Assembly: GCA_030837965.1 (NCBI GenBank)
Contig: JAUTXP010000003.1
Location: forward strand, 1 to 64,000
DNA from: Acidimicrobiaceae bacterium
Lineage (GTDB): Bacteria; Actinomycetota; Acidimicrobiia; Acidimicrobiales; JAUTXP01
Direction: 5' to 3'
DNA: 64,000 nucleotides
In this document: positions 52,388-64,000 of the stretch, piece after piece
Layout of the letters: each line of letters begins with the position of its first letter
Position numbering within the stretch: position 1 is the stretch's first letter
Notes under the pieces: model-generated
Told to the model about the DNA's origin: nothing
What the model saw: the letters and a program-made list of their open reading frames with translations, nothing else
Database searches by the model: none
Translations under genes and position numbers: made by a program

Positions 52388-53540
52388 ACGGGCCCGCGTC
52401 GCCGCCCGCATCGACGTTCGACGCGTTCAAGCGACTCCCCCTCGTGGGCCGTGTGCTGCTCGCAGGACTGGCCCTGCTGGTCGCCTTCGAGATGGCCGCC
52501 TCGTTGGTCGCCCCCCTCGGCGGCGGCGATGGCGGACGCGAGCGGTCCCAGTCGTCCGCCTACTCCACAGCCGCCCGCGGGCTGGCCGGCTACGCCGAGC
52601 TGTTGGCCGAGTCGGGCCATGAAGTCACCCGGGCCCGTCAGGGCTTGGGCGACCTTCTGTCGAGCCTTCCCGATCAAGCCACGGCCATTGTGGCCGGGTC
52701 GGTCCTCACCAACGACGAGGCCGATGGGGCCAAGGCCTTTCTCGAACGAGGTGGCCGCGTGCTGCTGGCCGGCCAACAATCAGGCCCGGCCCTGCGTCGC
52801 ATCCTCGACGGGCCGGTGCGGTGGACGCCCGAGTCGATCGGCCCGGTCTCGCCGTTGGTGCCGGTGGCCGAGACGGCGGGCGTGCGCGACGTCGTCGCCC
52901 ATGGCCAAGGATCGTGGCCGGAGACCGGTCCGGCCTTGCCCGTTCTGGGCGAGCGGGGACAGGCCCTGGCCGCGGTGGCCGACGTGGGCGCCGGTCGGCT
53001 CGTCCTGCTGGCCGACCCCACGCCTCTGGAGAACGCCAACTTGGCCACGGCCGACAACGCCGCCTTTGGACTGGCCGCGGCCGGACCTGCCGAGCGGCCC
53101 ATCGCCTTCGCGGAGGCGGCCCACATGGGAGGCACGGCCCAGGGCTGGCGGGCCGTCCCCAGCCAGTGGAAGTGGGCCATCGTGGCCGGCGCGCTGGCCA
53201 CCGCCTTGGCCATGTGGTCCGCGGGCCGGCGCTTCGGGCCGCCCCAGGACGACCATCGCACGTTGCCCCCGCCCCGTCGGGCCTACGTCGATGCCGTGGC
53301 CGCGACCCTGGCCAGGACCAAGCAGCCCGACGCCTCGCTGGCACCATTGCGGGAGGCGGCTCGCCAGAGGCTGCTCCAACGGGCCGGGCTTGGGCCGCAG
53401 GCGGACAAGGAGCAGGTGCGCAGGGCGGCGGCCGACTTGGGCCTGCCCCCCGACGAGATCGACGCCCTCTTCGGAGCGGTGACTGGTGACGACAAGGCCA
53501 TGGCCGTGGGACGGGCCATGGCCCGACTGGGAGGATCGAG

Positions 53541-53547
<7 letters not shown>
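52384..53547 (+). CDS. DUF4350 domain membrane protein
   Basis: 387 aa, start GTG overlapping the previous stop. An N-terminal helix (GRVLLAGLALLVAFEMAASL), then the DUF4350 domain of about 210 residues with SAYSTAARGLAGYAELLAES, ERGGRVLLAGQQSG and RLVLLADPTPLENANLATAD, then a second helix (WAIVAGALATALAMWSAGRR) and a cytoplasmic tail. Resembles the GATase-like domain of GldG/IFT proteins. In mycobacteria Rv3691 is placed likewise before moxR2. Confidence 0.85.
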
Positions 53548-54499
<952 letters not shown>

Positions 54500-54503
<4 letters not shown>

Positions 54504-55753
54504 GCCCGACGCCGCGCGCCGCCCTCGGCTTCGTGGTCTTGGCGGGCTTGGCCCTGTTGCTTCCCATCAGCCTTGTGCTGCTGGCCGCGCTGGCCTGGGC
54601 CACGGCGATGGTGGTTGACGCGTGGTCGGTGCGGGCCCGGCTCGACGTGGAGCGCACCGTTCCAAGCATCCTGTCGCGTGGCGTGGCCGCCCCTTTGCTG
54701 GTGGCCGTCGACCCGTCGGGACCTGGCCATGGCCAGGTGCGTCAGCCCACTCCGCCCGACCTCGACGTCGAGCCGCCCGTCGGCGGGCCGATGTTGGATG
54801 CCTCGATCACCGCCACCCGACGAGGCCGCCACACCCTTCCCGGCCCCGCCCTGCGCCGGGTCGGTCCGCTGGGCCTGGGCCGGTGGGACCGAAGCGATGT
54901 GACCGCGGCGGCCGAGGTCACCGTCTACCCCGACCTTCACACGGCCCGGCGACTGGCCGCGGCTGTTCGCCACGGCAAGCTGGCCGACGCGGGCCTGCGC
55001 ATGCGCGGCCCGTTGGGCCTGGGCACCGAGTTCGAGTCCATCCGCGACTACCAGCCCGACGACGACATCCGCCAGGTCAACTGGCGGGCCACGGCCCGCA
55101 TGCAGCGCCCGATGAGCAACATCTATCGAGTCGAGCAGGACAGGGACGTGGTCTGCGTGGTCGACACGGGCAGGCTCATGGCCGCGCCCCTGGGTTCGGA
55201 CAGGACCAGGCTCGACGCCGCCCTCGACGCGGTGGCGGCGGTGGCCATGGTGGCCGACGTGGTCGGCGACCGCGTCGGCGTGCTGGCCTTCGACCGCGAG
55301 GTCCGTCGCCACGTTCGCCCCAGACGGCACGGCAGCGACCGGGTGGTGGCCGCGGTGTTCGACTTGGAGCCCAACGACGTGGAGTCCGACTACGAGTTGG
55401 CCTTCCGCACAGTGGGCGGCTCCAAGCGTTCGCTCGTGCTGGTCCTCACCGACCTGCTTGAAGAGTCGGCGGCCAAGCCGCTGGTGGCCGCGGCACCGGT
55501 GTTGAGTCGTCGCCACGCGGTGGTGGTGGCGGGCTCGATCGACCCAGACCTCGACGCGCTGTTGTCGACCCCGCCTGCCTTGCCCATTGACGCCTACTCG
55601 GCCGCGGTGGCGGTCGACGTGCTGGAGGCCCGGCATCGGGCCGCGGCCCGGCTGGAGGCGACCGGCGTGTCGGTGCTCGAGGCCGCGCCCGGCGCCCTTC
55701 CCGCCGCGTGCGTCAGCGCGTATCTGCGGTTGAAGGCGCGGGCCCGCCTCTGA
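54500..55753 (+). CDS. DUF58 domain protein
   Basis: 417 aa from TTG 54500 overlapping the moxR stop (TTGA). Two N-terminal membrane helices (LGFVVLAGLALLLPISLVLL), a beta-rich part, then the DUF58 signature EFESIRDYQPDDDIRQVNWR and a VWA-like fold (DVVCVVDTGRLMAAPLGSDR, VGVLAFDREVRRHV, SLVLVLTDLLEE). The MIDAS is degenerate (Asp-Thr-Gly in place of DxSxS). Works with MoxR on envelope or enzyme assembly. Its last 41 bp overlap the convergent SpoIIM gene. Confidence 0.9.
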
Positions 55754-56684
55754 GCACGACCAGCGTCCAGTAGAGGGCGCCGAGGGCCAGGCCCACGGCA
55801 AGGGCGGGGCCGAGCCCCAGCCCCTGCGGCGTTACGAACCCCTCCACCAGTCCCGCCAGCACCAGCCAGGGCGCGGTGCCCAGGGCCAGTTCGGCCGCGG
55901 CCTTGGCCTCGTGCTGGAGCGCGGTCGAGCGTCTTCGGTGACCGGGGCTCACCGCGGCCCACCCCATGCGCAGGCCGGCCACGCCCGCCACGAGGATGCA
56001 CGACAGCTCCAACACGCCGTGCGGGGTGACCAGCTCAGCGAAGGACCGGCCGTTGCCCGCGCTGAACGCCAGCCCGAGCAGCGTGCCGAAGAGCACGCCG
56101 TTGAACACGAGCACGTAGCCGGTCAACAGGCCGAGGGTGATCCCGCCCGCGAAGGCGAAGACCGCGACCTTGATGTTGTTGGTGAAGATGCTCGACGCCA
56201 TGGCGCTCGACTGGCCGGGCGTGAGGCCGAGGTTGGTGCCGCGGGTGCGGGGCTCGGTGACGGAGCGGTACTGGGCGGGGACGAATCGACTGGCCGCGCC
56301 AGGGTCGCGCACGCCCCAGATGCCGCCCAGCAGCGCAGGGCCGAACAGCATGGCCGCGGCCAACGCGAGCACGGCCGGCCGCTCTCTGATGCGCCGCCAA
56401 TAGGTGCGGCCGAAGAAGACGCGCAGCGAGTCGCGTCTGGCATCGGCGTCGTAGACGACGTGCCGAGCGCGGGCCACCAGTTGTTCGAGCCTGGCCACGG
56501 CCAGCTCGCCGGGGAAGCGTCTTCGGGCCGCGGCCAGGTCGGCCGCCGCGCTGCGATACAGCGCGCCCAAGCGGCGCACGCGCTCGGGGCCGAGGCGCTC
56601 GGGTCGCCCGCCCGCCTCGTCCACCAGGCCTTGCAACTCGGTCCACGAGGGCTCGCGCTCGCGGACGAACTGGTCTAGGTTCAC
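55713..56684 (-). CDS. stage II sporulation protein M (SpoIIM) family membrane protein
   Basis: 323 aa from GTG 56684. A soluble head (LDQFVREREPSWTELQGLVD) precedes five or so helices, with FFGRTYWRRIRERPAVLALA and SSIFTNNIKVAVFAFAGGIT and FAELVTPHGVLELSCILVAG, the hallmarks of SpoIIM. In non-sporulating actinobacteria such as Mycobacterium (Rv3694c) it forms a unit with RDD and DUF58 genes; the function there is not settled. Divergent from the RDD gene, the starts being 6 bp apart. Confidence 0.92.
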   Translation of the reverse strand: MNLDQFVREREPSWTELQGLVDEAGGRPERLGPERVRRLGALYRSAAADLAAARRRFPGELAVARLEQLVARARHVVYDADARRDSLRVFFGRTYWRRIRERPAVLALAAAMLFGPALLGGIWGVRDPGAASRFVPAQYRSVTEPRTRGTNLGLTPGQSSAMASSIFTNNIKVAVFAFAGGITLGLLTGYVLVFNGVLFGTLLGLAFSAGNGRSFAELVTPHGVLELSCILVAGVAGLRMGWAAVSPGHRRRSTALQHEAKAAAELALGTAPWLVLAGLVEGFVTPQGLGLGPALAVGLALGALYWTLVVLRGGPAPSTADTR

Positions 56685-56690
56685 CGCACC

Positions 56691-57464
56691 ATGCTGTACG
56701 AGGATCGCATGGCTGTCGCCACTCCCGAGGGCGTAACCCTCGAATTCACGTTGGCCGGGGTGGGCTCGCGCTTCTTCGCCGGGCTGCTGGACGCGCTGAT
56801 CCAGGGCGTGCTGGTGCTCGGCATGTGGCTGTTGACATGGGCAGGCACCAACGCGGTCGGCGCATGGGCCATCGCCGTCGGCGTGGTCGGCAGCTTCGTC
56901 GTCGTGTTCGGCTACGACATCGCCTTCGAGACGTTGGCGTCGGGCCGCACGTTGGGCAAACGGTGGACCGGGCTGCGCGTGGTCAAGGTCGGCGGCGCGC
57001 CGGTCACGTTCACGACCAGCGCGGTGCGCAACCTGCTGCGACTGGTCGACATCCTTCCCACCGCTTATCTCGTCGGCATCGCGGCCATCCTGGCCACGCC
57101 CCACAACCAGCGCCTGGGGGACTTGGCCGCGGGCACCATCGTGGTGCGCGAGCGCACGCAGCCCGTTGCCCCGGCGACGTCGTCGGCCGCGGGGGGTGGA
57201 AGGTCGTCGTGGACGGGATGGTCGGACGCGGCGGTGCACGCGGACCTCAGCGCGTGGGACGTCTCCGCCGTCACCGCCGAGGAGGTGGCCGCGGTGCGCG
57301 AGTTCCTCGCTCGTCGGGAGTCGCTCACCGGCGAGGCCCGCACCCGGCTGGCCCGGTCCTTGGCGGGCAGGCTGCGTCCGAAGGTCGCGTTGCCCGACGA
57401 GCGCATCGGGCCGGAGAAGTTCCTCGAGCGCCTGGTGGCGGCCAAGGCCGGTCGCGCCCAGTGA
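56691..57464 (+). CDS. RDD family membrane protein
   Basis: 257 aa. VTLEFTLAGVGSRFFAGLLD with Arg and Asp in the first helix, then AIAVGVVGSFVVVFGYDIAF, the GRTLGKRWTGLRVVKVGG motif and LRLVDILPTAYLVGIAAI define an RDD domain (residues about 10-150). The remaining 100 residues are soluble (VAAVREFLARRESLTGEART). Partner of SpoIIM; RDD proteins include Na+(Li+)/H+ antiporters, but for this subgroup activity is unknown. ATG 56709 is an alternative start. Confidence 0.9.
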   Translation: MLYEDRMAVATPEGVTLEFTLAGVGSRFFAGLLDALIQGVLVLGMWLLTWAGTNAVGAWAIAVGVVGSFVVVFGYDIAFETLASGRTLGKRWTGLRVVKVGGAPVTFTTSAVRNLLRLVDILPTAYLVGIAAILATPHNQRLGDLAAGTIVVRERTQPVAPATSSAAGGGRSSWTGWSDAAVHADLSAWDVSAVTAEEVAAVREFLARRESLTGEARTRLARSLAGRLRPKVALPDERIGPEKFLERLVAAKAGRAQ

Positions 57465-57532
57465 GTGGCGCCGCTGACCGGCGCCACGCTCGGCACCAGG
57501 GGAGACGGTGGGGCGGTTACGCTCCCGTCTCG

Positions 57533-57913
57533 ATGGTTGGACTGTGGCGGGCCAACCGAGTCGTCGACCTTGGGGACCTGCGCGTGGCAGGCGGGCTCAT
57601 GCTCGCGGTTGCAGCCGTGCGCCCCTTCGTCGGCAACCCGGGGGTCCCCTGCCCGTTGCGCAGCCTCACCGGCATCCCGTGCCCGCTGTGCGGGATGACC
57701 ACGAGCGTCACCGACGCCGTGCACCTCCACGTTGGCTCTGCTCTGGCCGCCAACCCCATGGGGCTGGTCGCCGCGGTGGCCGCCGTCGTGCTGGTGGTGC
57801 TCGGTCGGCGGATCGAGCGACTGGTCGTGCCCGCACTCGTCGTGCCCGTGGCGATGAGCGTCGGACTGGCCGGGATGTGGCTGTTCGAGTTGCACCGCTT
57901 CAAGTTCCTGTAG
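57533..57913 (+). CDS. DUF2752 membrane protein
   Basis: 126 aa. The family motif GIPCPLCGMTTSVTDAVHLH with CPxCGMT is complete, between hydrophobic segments; a second pair of Cys precedes it (VPCPLRSL). Three helices total. The function is unknown. TACGCT lies 9 nt before ATG 57533, slightly farther than in other genes here. Confidence 0.88.
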   Translation: MVGLWRANRVVDLGDLRVAGGLMLAVAAVRPFVGNPGVPCPLRSLTGIPCPLCGMTTSVTDAVHLHVGSALAANPMGLVAAVAAVVLVVLGRRIERLVVPALVVPVAMSVGLAGMWLFELHRFKFL

Positions 57914-57938
57914 GCCCCGACAACGAATGGAGCTATCC

Positions 57939-58394
57939 ATGTCAGAGTTCACTCCCCCCGCGCAGCCGATTGGCGGCGGGGGCGCGTCCGGCCCCAGGGC
58001 CGACTTCGGCGTCCGCTTCGTGGCCTACCTCATCGACGTGGTCATCTTGGCCGTCGTCCAGTTCATCCTGGCCGCCATCCTCGGCGTGGCGGGACGGGGG
58101 CTCGGCCTACTCGTGACGCTGGGTTATCTCACGTACTTCGAGGGCAGTCCGTCGGGTCAGACGCCGGGCAAGAAGGCCATGAACATCAGGGTGATCGACT
58201 TCCAGACCGGCGGCGAGCTCGGCTACGGCAAGGCCCTCATCCGCCAGATCATGCGCTTCGTGTCCGGCATCGTCTGCCTGCTCGGCTACCTCTGGATGCT
58301 GTGGGACAAGGAGAAGCAGACGTGGCACGACAAGGTCGCCGCGTCGGTCGTCGTCCCCACGTCGGCCTACCCCGTCGCCGCCTGGCCCGGCTGA
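57939..58394 (+). CDS. RDD family membrane protein (short)
   Basis: 151 aa. GGAG stands 6 nt before ATG 57939, favouring it over ATG 57927. Residues about 18-130 are RDD: FGVRFVAYLIDVVILAVVQF, PSGQTPGKKAMNIRVIDFQT, LIRQIMRFVSGIVCLLGYLW, and WDKEKQTWHDKVAASVVV with the terminal Asp-Lys motif. The N-terminus is Pro/Gly-rich and cytosolic. Follows the DUF2752 gene by 25 bp and ends before a strong hairpin. Confidence 0.92.
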   Translation: MSEFTPPAQPIGGGGASGPRADFGVRFVAYLIDVVILAVVQFILAAILGVAGRGLGLLVTLGYLTYFEGSPSGQTPGKKAMNIRVIDFQTGGELGYGKALIRQIMRFVSGIVCLLGYLWMLWDKEKQTWHDKVAASVVVPTSAYPVAAWPG

Positions 58395-58421
58395 CCCAGC
58401 CCGGCTGACCCGGCCCGGCCC

Positions 58422-58463
58422 CCGCGCTTTTCCACAGCACCTGCTGCTGTGGAAAAGTCGCGG
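58422..58463. terminator. intergenic hairpin, copy 2 of the three-copy palindrome
   Basis: CTTTTCCACAGCA (58427-58439) pairs perfectly with TGCTGTGGAAAAG (58445-58457), loop CCTGC. Outside, CCGCG (58422-58426) pairs with CGCGG (58459-58463) past one bulged T, giving an 18-bp stem. It separates the RDD gene from the CoxL-like gene, which converge on it. Confidence 0.88.
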
Positions 58464-58474
58464 AGGGGGCGGCG

Positions 58475-60769
58475 TCAGTCGTCGGCGGGTCGGTTGATGG
58501 CCCGCCAGACCCGCTCCGGCGTGGCGGGCATGTCGACGTGGCGCACGCCGAACGGCGCCAGGGCGTCGCAGACCGCGCTCTGCACGGCGGGCGTGGAGCC
58601 GATGGTCCCCGACTCGCCAATGCCCTTGGCCCCCAGTTCGTTCAAGGGGGTCGGCGTCTCCATGTGCACGATCTCGAAGCTGGGCAGCTCGGCCGCGGAG
58701 ATGAAGGCATAGTCGGCCAGGTTGGACGTGACCGGGTTGCCGTCCTCGTCGTAGCGCACCTCTTCGAGCAGGGCCTGGGCCGCGCCCTGGGCCAGACCGC
58801 CGTGGACCTGGCCCTCGGCCAGCAGCGGGTTGATGAGCGTGCCCGCGTCGTCGCACGCAACCATGCGGGTCAACTCGACCTTGCCCGTCTCCGGGTCGAC
58901 CTCGACCACGGCCACGTGGGCGCCGAACGGGAACGTCGGCCCTTCGGCAGTGAACTGCACCTCGGTGCCCAGCGGACCAAAGTCGGGCGTGGCCGCGGCC
59001 GCGGTGGCCACCTCGGCCCATGTCTTGGCGATGGCAGGCGTGCCCGCCACATGGAACCGGCCCTCGGCCGGGTCCAGCACCACGTCGGCCACATCCGCTT
59101 CGAGCAGGTCGCCCGCCAACTGCCTGGCCTTGTCCACCAACTGGGTGGCGGCCTGGGCCACCGCGACCCCGCCCTGCTGCATCGACCGTGACCCGGACGT
59201 GCCCTCGCCATACGGGATGAGGTCGGTGTCGGACTGGACGAACTCGATGTCGTCCATGGGGATGCCCAGGCGGTCGCTGACCAGCATGGCGTAGGACGTG
59301 GCGTGGCCCTGCCCGTGTGACGACGTGCCCGCCCGCACCAAGGCCTTGCCGTCGGGCTTGACCTCCACCGCGCCGAACTCGGTGCCGCCGCCCACAGCCG
59401 TGATCTCCACGTAGGTCGACACGCCGATGCCCATCAGGGTGGCGGTGATGCCGGCGTTGTCGGCTTGGCCTTGGGCTCGGCGGCGAGCTTGCTCGGCCCG
59501 CAGTCCGGCGTAGTCGGCCGCTTCGAGCACACGGTCGAGGGCGCCCGCATAGTCGCCGCTGTCGTAGGTGGTGAGCGTGGGCGTGGTGAACGGGAAGGCG
59601 GCCCGGTCGATGAGATTGGCCCGGCGCACGTCGGCCGGGTCCATGCCGATCTCGGCCGCGAACAGGTCGACCGCCCGCTCGACCGCAGCCGTCGCCTCGG
59701 GCCTGCCCGCGCCGCGGTAGGCGACCGTAGGCGTGGTGTTGGTGACCACGCTGCGACTGGTGAACTCGGCCTTCGGAATGTCGTACACGCCCGTGAGCAT
59801 GGTGCGGGTCATGAAGGGCAGGACGGCTCCGAGGCGCGGATAGGCGCCCGCGTCCTGCAAGACGGTGAGGCGGTAGGCCAGCACCTTGCCGTCACGCGTG
59901 CCGCCGATCTCGATGTGCTGCACCTGGCCTCGCCCGTGGCCCATGGCCACCATGGACTCCGACCTGGTGTCCTGCCACTTCACCGGCCTGCCCGCCTGCT
60001 GCGCGATCCAGCAGCACAGCACGTCGTCGGGGTACGAGTGGATCTTGGCGCCAAAACCGCCGCCGACGTCGGGGGCGATGAAGCGGACCTGGGCCGGGTC
60101 GATGCCCAGTCCCCTCGCGACCTCGTCCCGCCACGTGTGCGGATGCTGGCTGCTGCCCCAATAGGTGAGCCGGCCGTCCGACTCCCACCGGGCCGCGCCG
60201 CCTCGGACCTCGAGGGGCGCGGGCGCGACGCGCTGGTTGTTGATCCGCCTGCGCACGACGACGTCGCAGCCGTCGAACAGGTCCTCGCTCAACGGGAAGG
60301 CAAGTTCGAGCGCGGCGTTGGTGCCCGCTTCCTCGTGCAGGAGCGTCTCGGTCTCGAGTGCCGACTCGGGGTCCATGACGGGAGGCAACGGGTCGTAGTC
60401 GACCAAGACCAGCTCGGCCGCGTCGGGGCCCTGGTAGCGCTCCTCGGTCACGATGGCCACGACGGGCTCGCCCACGAAGCGCACTTTGTCCTTGGCCAAC
60501 ATGGGCTGGGGCATGGACTGGTTGAGGATGGGGACCTCGGGCTGGATCGGTGGCAGCGGGAGGTCGGCCGCGGTAAAGACGGCCACGACCCCGGGCGCCT
60601 GTCTGGCCTCGTCCACGTCGATGGACGTGATGCGGGCGTGGGCCATGGTGGAGCGCACGAAGGACAGGTGGACGGCGCCGTCGAGGACCAGGTCGTCGAC
60701 GTAGGTGGCGCCCTTGGTGAGGAAGAGGGGGTCCTCCTTCCGCACCACGCGGTTGCCGAGGATGCTCAC
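58475..60769 (-). CDS. molybdopterin-binding large subunit (CoxL-like, form II aerobic CO-dehydrogenase-type)
   Basis: 764 aa xanthine-oxidase-family large subunit. The active-site loop reads VAYRGAGRPEATAAVER (about residue 345), the AYRGAGR signature of form II; form I CO dehydrogenases have AYRCSFR. The catalytic Glu is in AKGIGESGTIG (about 713) and the cofactor loop in SSHGQGHATSYAML. So the substrate is probably not CO but an aromatic or purine-type compound; this is inference. GTG 60769 follows TACGGT by 8 nt. Likely partner of the CoxS/CoxM subunits at 49070-50352. Confidence 0.92.
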   Translation of the reverse strand: MSILGNRVVRKEDPLFLTKGATYVDDLVLDGAVHLSFVRSTMAHARITSIDVDEARQAPGVVAVFTAADLPLPPIQPEVPILNQSMPQPMLAKDKVRFVGEPVVAIVTEERYQGPDAAELVLVDYDPLPPVMDPESALETETLLHEEAGTNAALELAFPLSEDLFDGCDVVVRRRINNQRVAPAPLEVRGGAARWESDGRLTYWGSSQHPHTWRDEVARGLGIDPAQVRFIAPDVGGGFGAKIHSYPDDVLCCWIAQQAGRPVKWQDTRSESMVAMGHGRGQVQHIEIGGTRDGKVLAYRLTVLQDAGAYPRLGAVLPFMTRTMLTGVYDIPKAEFTSRSVVTNTTPTVAYRGAGRPEATAAVERAVDLFAAEIGMDPADVRRANLIDRAAFPFTTPTLTTYDSGDYAGALDRVLEAADYAGLRAEQARRRAQGQADNAGITATLMGIGVSTYVEITAVGGGTEFGAVEVKPDGKALVRAGTSSHGQGHATSYAMLVSDRLGIPMDDIEFVQSDTDLIPYGEGTSGSRSMQQGGVAVAQAATQLVDKARQLAGDLLEADVADVVLDPAEGRFHVAGTPAIAKTWAEVATAAAATPDFGPLGTEVQFTAEGPTFPFGAHVAVVEVDPETGKVELTRMVACDDAGTLINPLLAEGQVHGGLAQGAAQALLEEVRYDEDGNPVTSNLADYAFISAAELPSFEIVHMETPTPLNELGAKGIGESGTIGSTPAVQSAVCDALAPFGVRHVDMPATPERVWRAINRPADD

Positions 60770-60806
60770 ACCGCCGGACCGTACTCGCGCCGACTGGCGC
60801 CACGGC

Positions 60807-60855
60807 TTCTTGGCACCGAAGGCACGCCTGCGAACCGAAGTAATGGTGCCAAGAA
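60807..60855. terminator. inverted repeat between divIC and the CoxL-like gene
   Basis: TTCTTGGCACC (60807-60817) pairs with GGTGCCAAGAA (60845-60855), loop 27 nt. It lies after divIC and upstream of the CoxL promoter on the same strand, so it may separate the two transcripts. Confidence 0.65.
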
Positions 60856-60916
60856 AGGAGGCTCGCCACTCGCCCGAAGCCCAAGCGCCCGAGCGCTGGC
60901 GCGGGCGCCAGTCCGG

Positions 60917-61291
60917 TTACGACCAGAAGGTGATGCGGTCGGCCACGGTGGCGAGGAAGCCGCGGGACTTCGGCTTCTTCGCGGCTTTGGCCGGGCCGGG
61001 TCCGGCCGCGGGCGCAACCGGCGTCGGCGCGGGGAGGATGGCGTAGGCCTCCTCCCCCGGCTTCACCAGGTTGTACTGCTCGCGCGCCAGGCGCTCGATC
61101 TCGCCATCGGTGTTGAGCCGCTGGACCCGGGCCGTCAACTGCGCGTTCTCCTTGGACAGCACGGCCACGCGCTGGCGCGCCGAATGCAGCCCTTGCCGCT
61201 GGGCCAGGTAGGTGCGGGACGGGAACACGAACAAAAACAGCATCCCGACCAGCACCACGGAGGCCACCAATGGCCAAGCGGCTCGTCGCAT
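60917..61291 (-). CDS. septum formation initiator family protein (DivIC/FtsB)
   Basis: 124 aa. One membrane helix (LVASVVLVGMLFLFVFPSRT), then a periplasmic coiled coil (HSARQRVAVLSKENAQLTAR) and the AREQYNLVKPGEEAYAIL motif conserved in DivIC/FtsB. The tail is Pro/Ala/Lys-rich. It belongs to the FtsQLB-type divisome complex. The ATG follows the enolase stop by 4 bp, so it is the second gene of an eno-divIC operon, as in other actinobacteria. Confidence 0.93.
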   Translation of the reverse strand: MRRAAWPLVASVVLVGMLFLFVFPSRTYLAQRQGLHSARQRVAVLSKENAQLTARVQRLNTDGEIERLAREQYNLVKPGEEAYAILPAPTPVAPAAGPGPAKAAKKPKSRGFLATVADRITFWS

Positions 61292-61295
61292 CGTC

Positions 61296-63101
<1,806 letters not shown>

Positions 63102-64000
63102 CTACGGACTGGCCGACGGGCCGGACACACCGGCCGACCCCAACGCCGACCCCGACGCCGACGCCGACCCCGGCCCCGACCCCGACCCCGACGACGCAGC
63201 CACGTGGGCCTTGACCTCGTCCCACAGCCCGTCGAGCCCAGCCAGGTCCATCTCCCCCAGCACCAGCCCCCGCTCATCGGCCAGCCGCTCCACCTCCATG
63301 AACCGAGTCCGGAACTTCGCCGTCGCCCCCCGCAACGCGGACTCGGCGTCGAACCCGAGATGCCGGGCCACGTTCACCACCGCGAACAACAGGTCGCCCA
63401 ACTCCTCCTCGGACGGGTCGGCCTGCAACTCGGCCAACTCCTCGGTCACCTTCGGGTACACGTCGGCCACTGCGGGCCAGTCGAACCCAACCGAAGCGGC
63501 CTTGCGCTGCACCTTGTGGGCGTACAGCAGCGACGGCAGCGCCGACGGAATGCCCTCCATCATTGACGACCGCCCCTTCTCCTCCTTCTTGATCTGCTCC
63601 CAGTTGCGCACCACCTGCTCGGCGGTGTCGGCCACCCGCTCGCCGAACACGTGCGGGTGCCGGACGACGAGCTTGTCGTGGATGCCCCGGGCCACGTCGG
63701 CCAACGTGAACTCGCCGTCCTCCGCGCCCAGCACCGAGTGGAAGAAGACCTGGAACAACAAGTCGCCCAGCTCCTCCTCCAAATGCGCAGGGTCGCCGGA
63801 CTCGATGGCCTCCACCGTCTCGTACGTCTCTTCCACCAAGTGCCGGGTGAGCGACGCGTGCGTCTGCTCGCGGTCCCACGGGCAGCGCTCCCGCAACGTG
63901 CGCACCAGCTCGTAGAAGCGCATGACCTCGGACGCCACGGGGGCGCCGAGCACGGGCACGTACACCGACGTGAGATGGTCGGGCTCCAACGTGCGGTCCA
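63102..64000 (-). CDS. mazG: MazG nucleotide pyrophosphohydrolase (5' end beyond window)
   Basis: The frame is open to the window edge; at least 299 aa are visible. Two MazG modules: VRTLRERCPWDREQTHASLT with EETYETVEAIESGD and EEELGDLLFQV, then VTEELAELQADPSEEELGDL. Before them, DHLTSVYVP resembles the junction in YabN-type proteins where a tetrapyrrole-methylase domain precedes MazG, so the missing part may hold one. It removes non-canonical or excess NTPs by pyrophosphohydrolysis. The C-terminus is a Ser/Gly/Ala repeat tail encoded by 6-bp GACGCC/GACCCC repeats (about 63138-63192). Confidence 0.9.
   Translation of the reverse strand, partial: DRTLEPDHLTSVYVPVLGAPVASEVMRFYELVRTLRERCPWDREQTHASLTRHLVEETYETVEAIESGDPAHLEEELGDLLFQVFFHSVLGAEDGEFTLADVARGIHDKLVVRHPHVFGERVADTAEQVVRNWEQIKKEEKGRSSMMEGIPSALPSLLYAHKVQRKAASVGFDWPAVADVYPKVTEELAELQADPSEEELGDLLFAVVNVARHLGFDAESALRGATAKFRTRFMEVERLADERGLVLGEMDLAGLDGLWDEVKAHVAASSGSGSGPGSASASGSALGSAGVSGPSASP

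Overview
The window is high-GC DNA (about 70% G+C by eye) with GTG and TTG starts, dense four-base (NTGA) gene overlaps and actinobacterial gene neighbourhoods: MazG/enolase/DivIC/DUF501/Ppx, SpoIIM/DUF58/MoxR/RDD, a Rv2578c-type radical SAM gene, an F420-type LLM oxidoreductase and the PlsC/epimerase pair. Secreted proteins carrying about 42-residue [10 protein letters not shown] repeats, two of them behind an ASH-like domain, point to the class Acidimicrobiia. That placement is an inference; the window has no rRNA or other phylogenetic marker that settles it.

Layout. 1-2.8 kb: two tandem secreted ASH + repeat proteins, the first cut by the window edge, followed by a 16-bp tandem repeat. 2.9-12.1 kb: small membrane protein, HpcH/HpaI-type lyase, a dienelactone hydrolase/S9 peptidase/Ca2+-H+ antiporter operon, small enzymes and membrane proteins, and class II fumarase. 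12.3-20.1 kb: NlpC/P60 hydrolase, LLM oxidoreductase, two SDRs, a quinone-oxidoreductase-like enzyme, a UvrD-like ATPase fragment, a YcaQ-type glycosylase and a frameshifted radical SAM gene under an SOS-box-like site. 20.3-27.8 kb: divergent TetR and diiron-like genes sharing one operator, ArsC-like and TIGR00725-like genes, histidine kinase and response regulator, tRNA-Leu(UAA), and a RecB/Cas4-like nuclease. 28-39.6 kb: MFS exporter, hydrolase, flavin-binding protein, PlsC/epimerase/enoyl-CoA hydratase, aminotransferase/acyl-CoA synthetase/acetyltransferase, and a repeat protein fused to a sugar-dehydrogenase propeller. 39.6-50.4 kb: Ppx and DUF501, then a CoxSMD/CoxE/XdhC/MobA-like/CoxG set of a molybdenum hydroxylase with an unusual DUF1707-LiaF-like-nucleotide cyclase gene embedded in it. 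50.5-58.4 kb: a conserved membrane cluster (DUF4129, DUF4350, MoxR, DUF58, SpoIIM, two RDD proteins, DUF2752). 58.5-64 kb: the CoxL-like large subunit, DivIC, enolase, a small membrane protein and MazG.

How the genes work together. In many actinobacteria mazG-eno-divIC-DUF501-ppx are close neighbours. Here the two halves lie about 20 kb apart in the same orientation, and the molybdenum-hydroxylase and membrane clusters fill the gap. The hydroxylase itself is split: small and medium subunits and maturation genes are together, while the large subunit is about 8 kb away with its own promoter.

Regulation. More than twenty genes that begin transcription units have a TAnnnT hexamer 6-8 nt before the start codon and no Shine-Dalgarno sequence, the signature of leaderless transcription. 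Enolase, the response regulator, the DUF2269 protein and a few others instead show clear Shine-Dalgarno sites. Several spacers carry long perfect inverted repeats, one type of which occurs three times.
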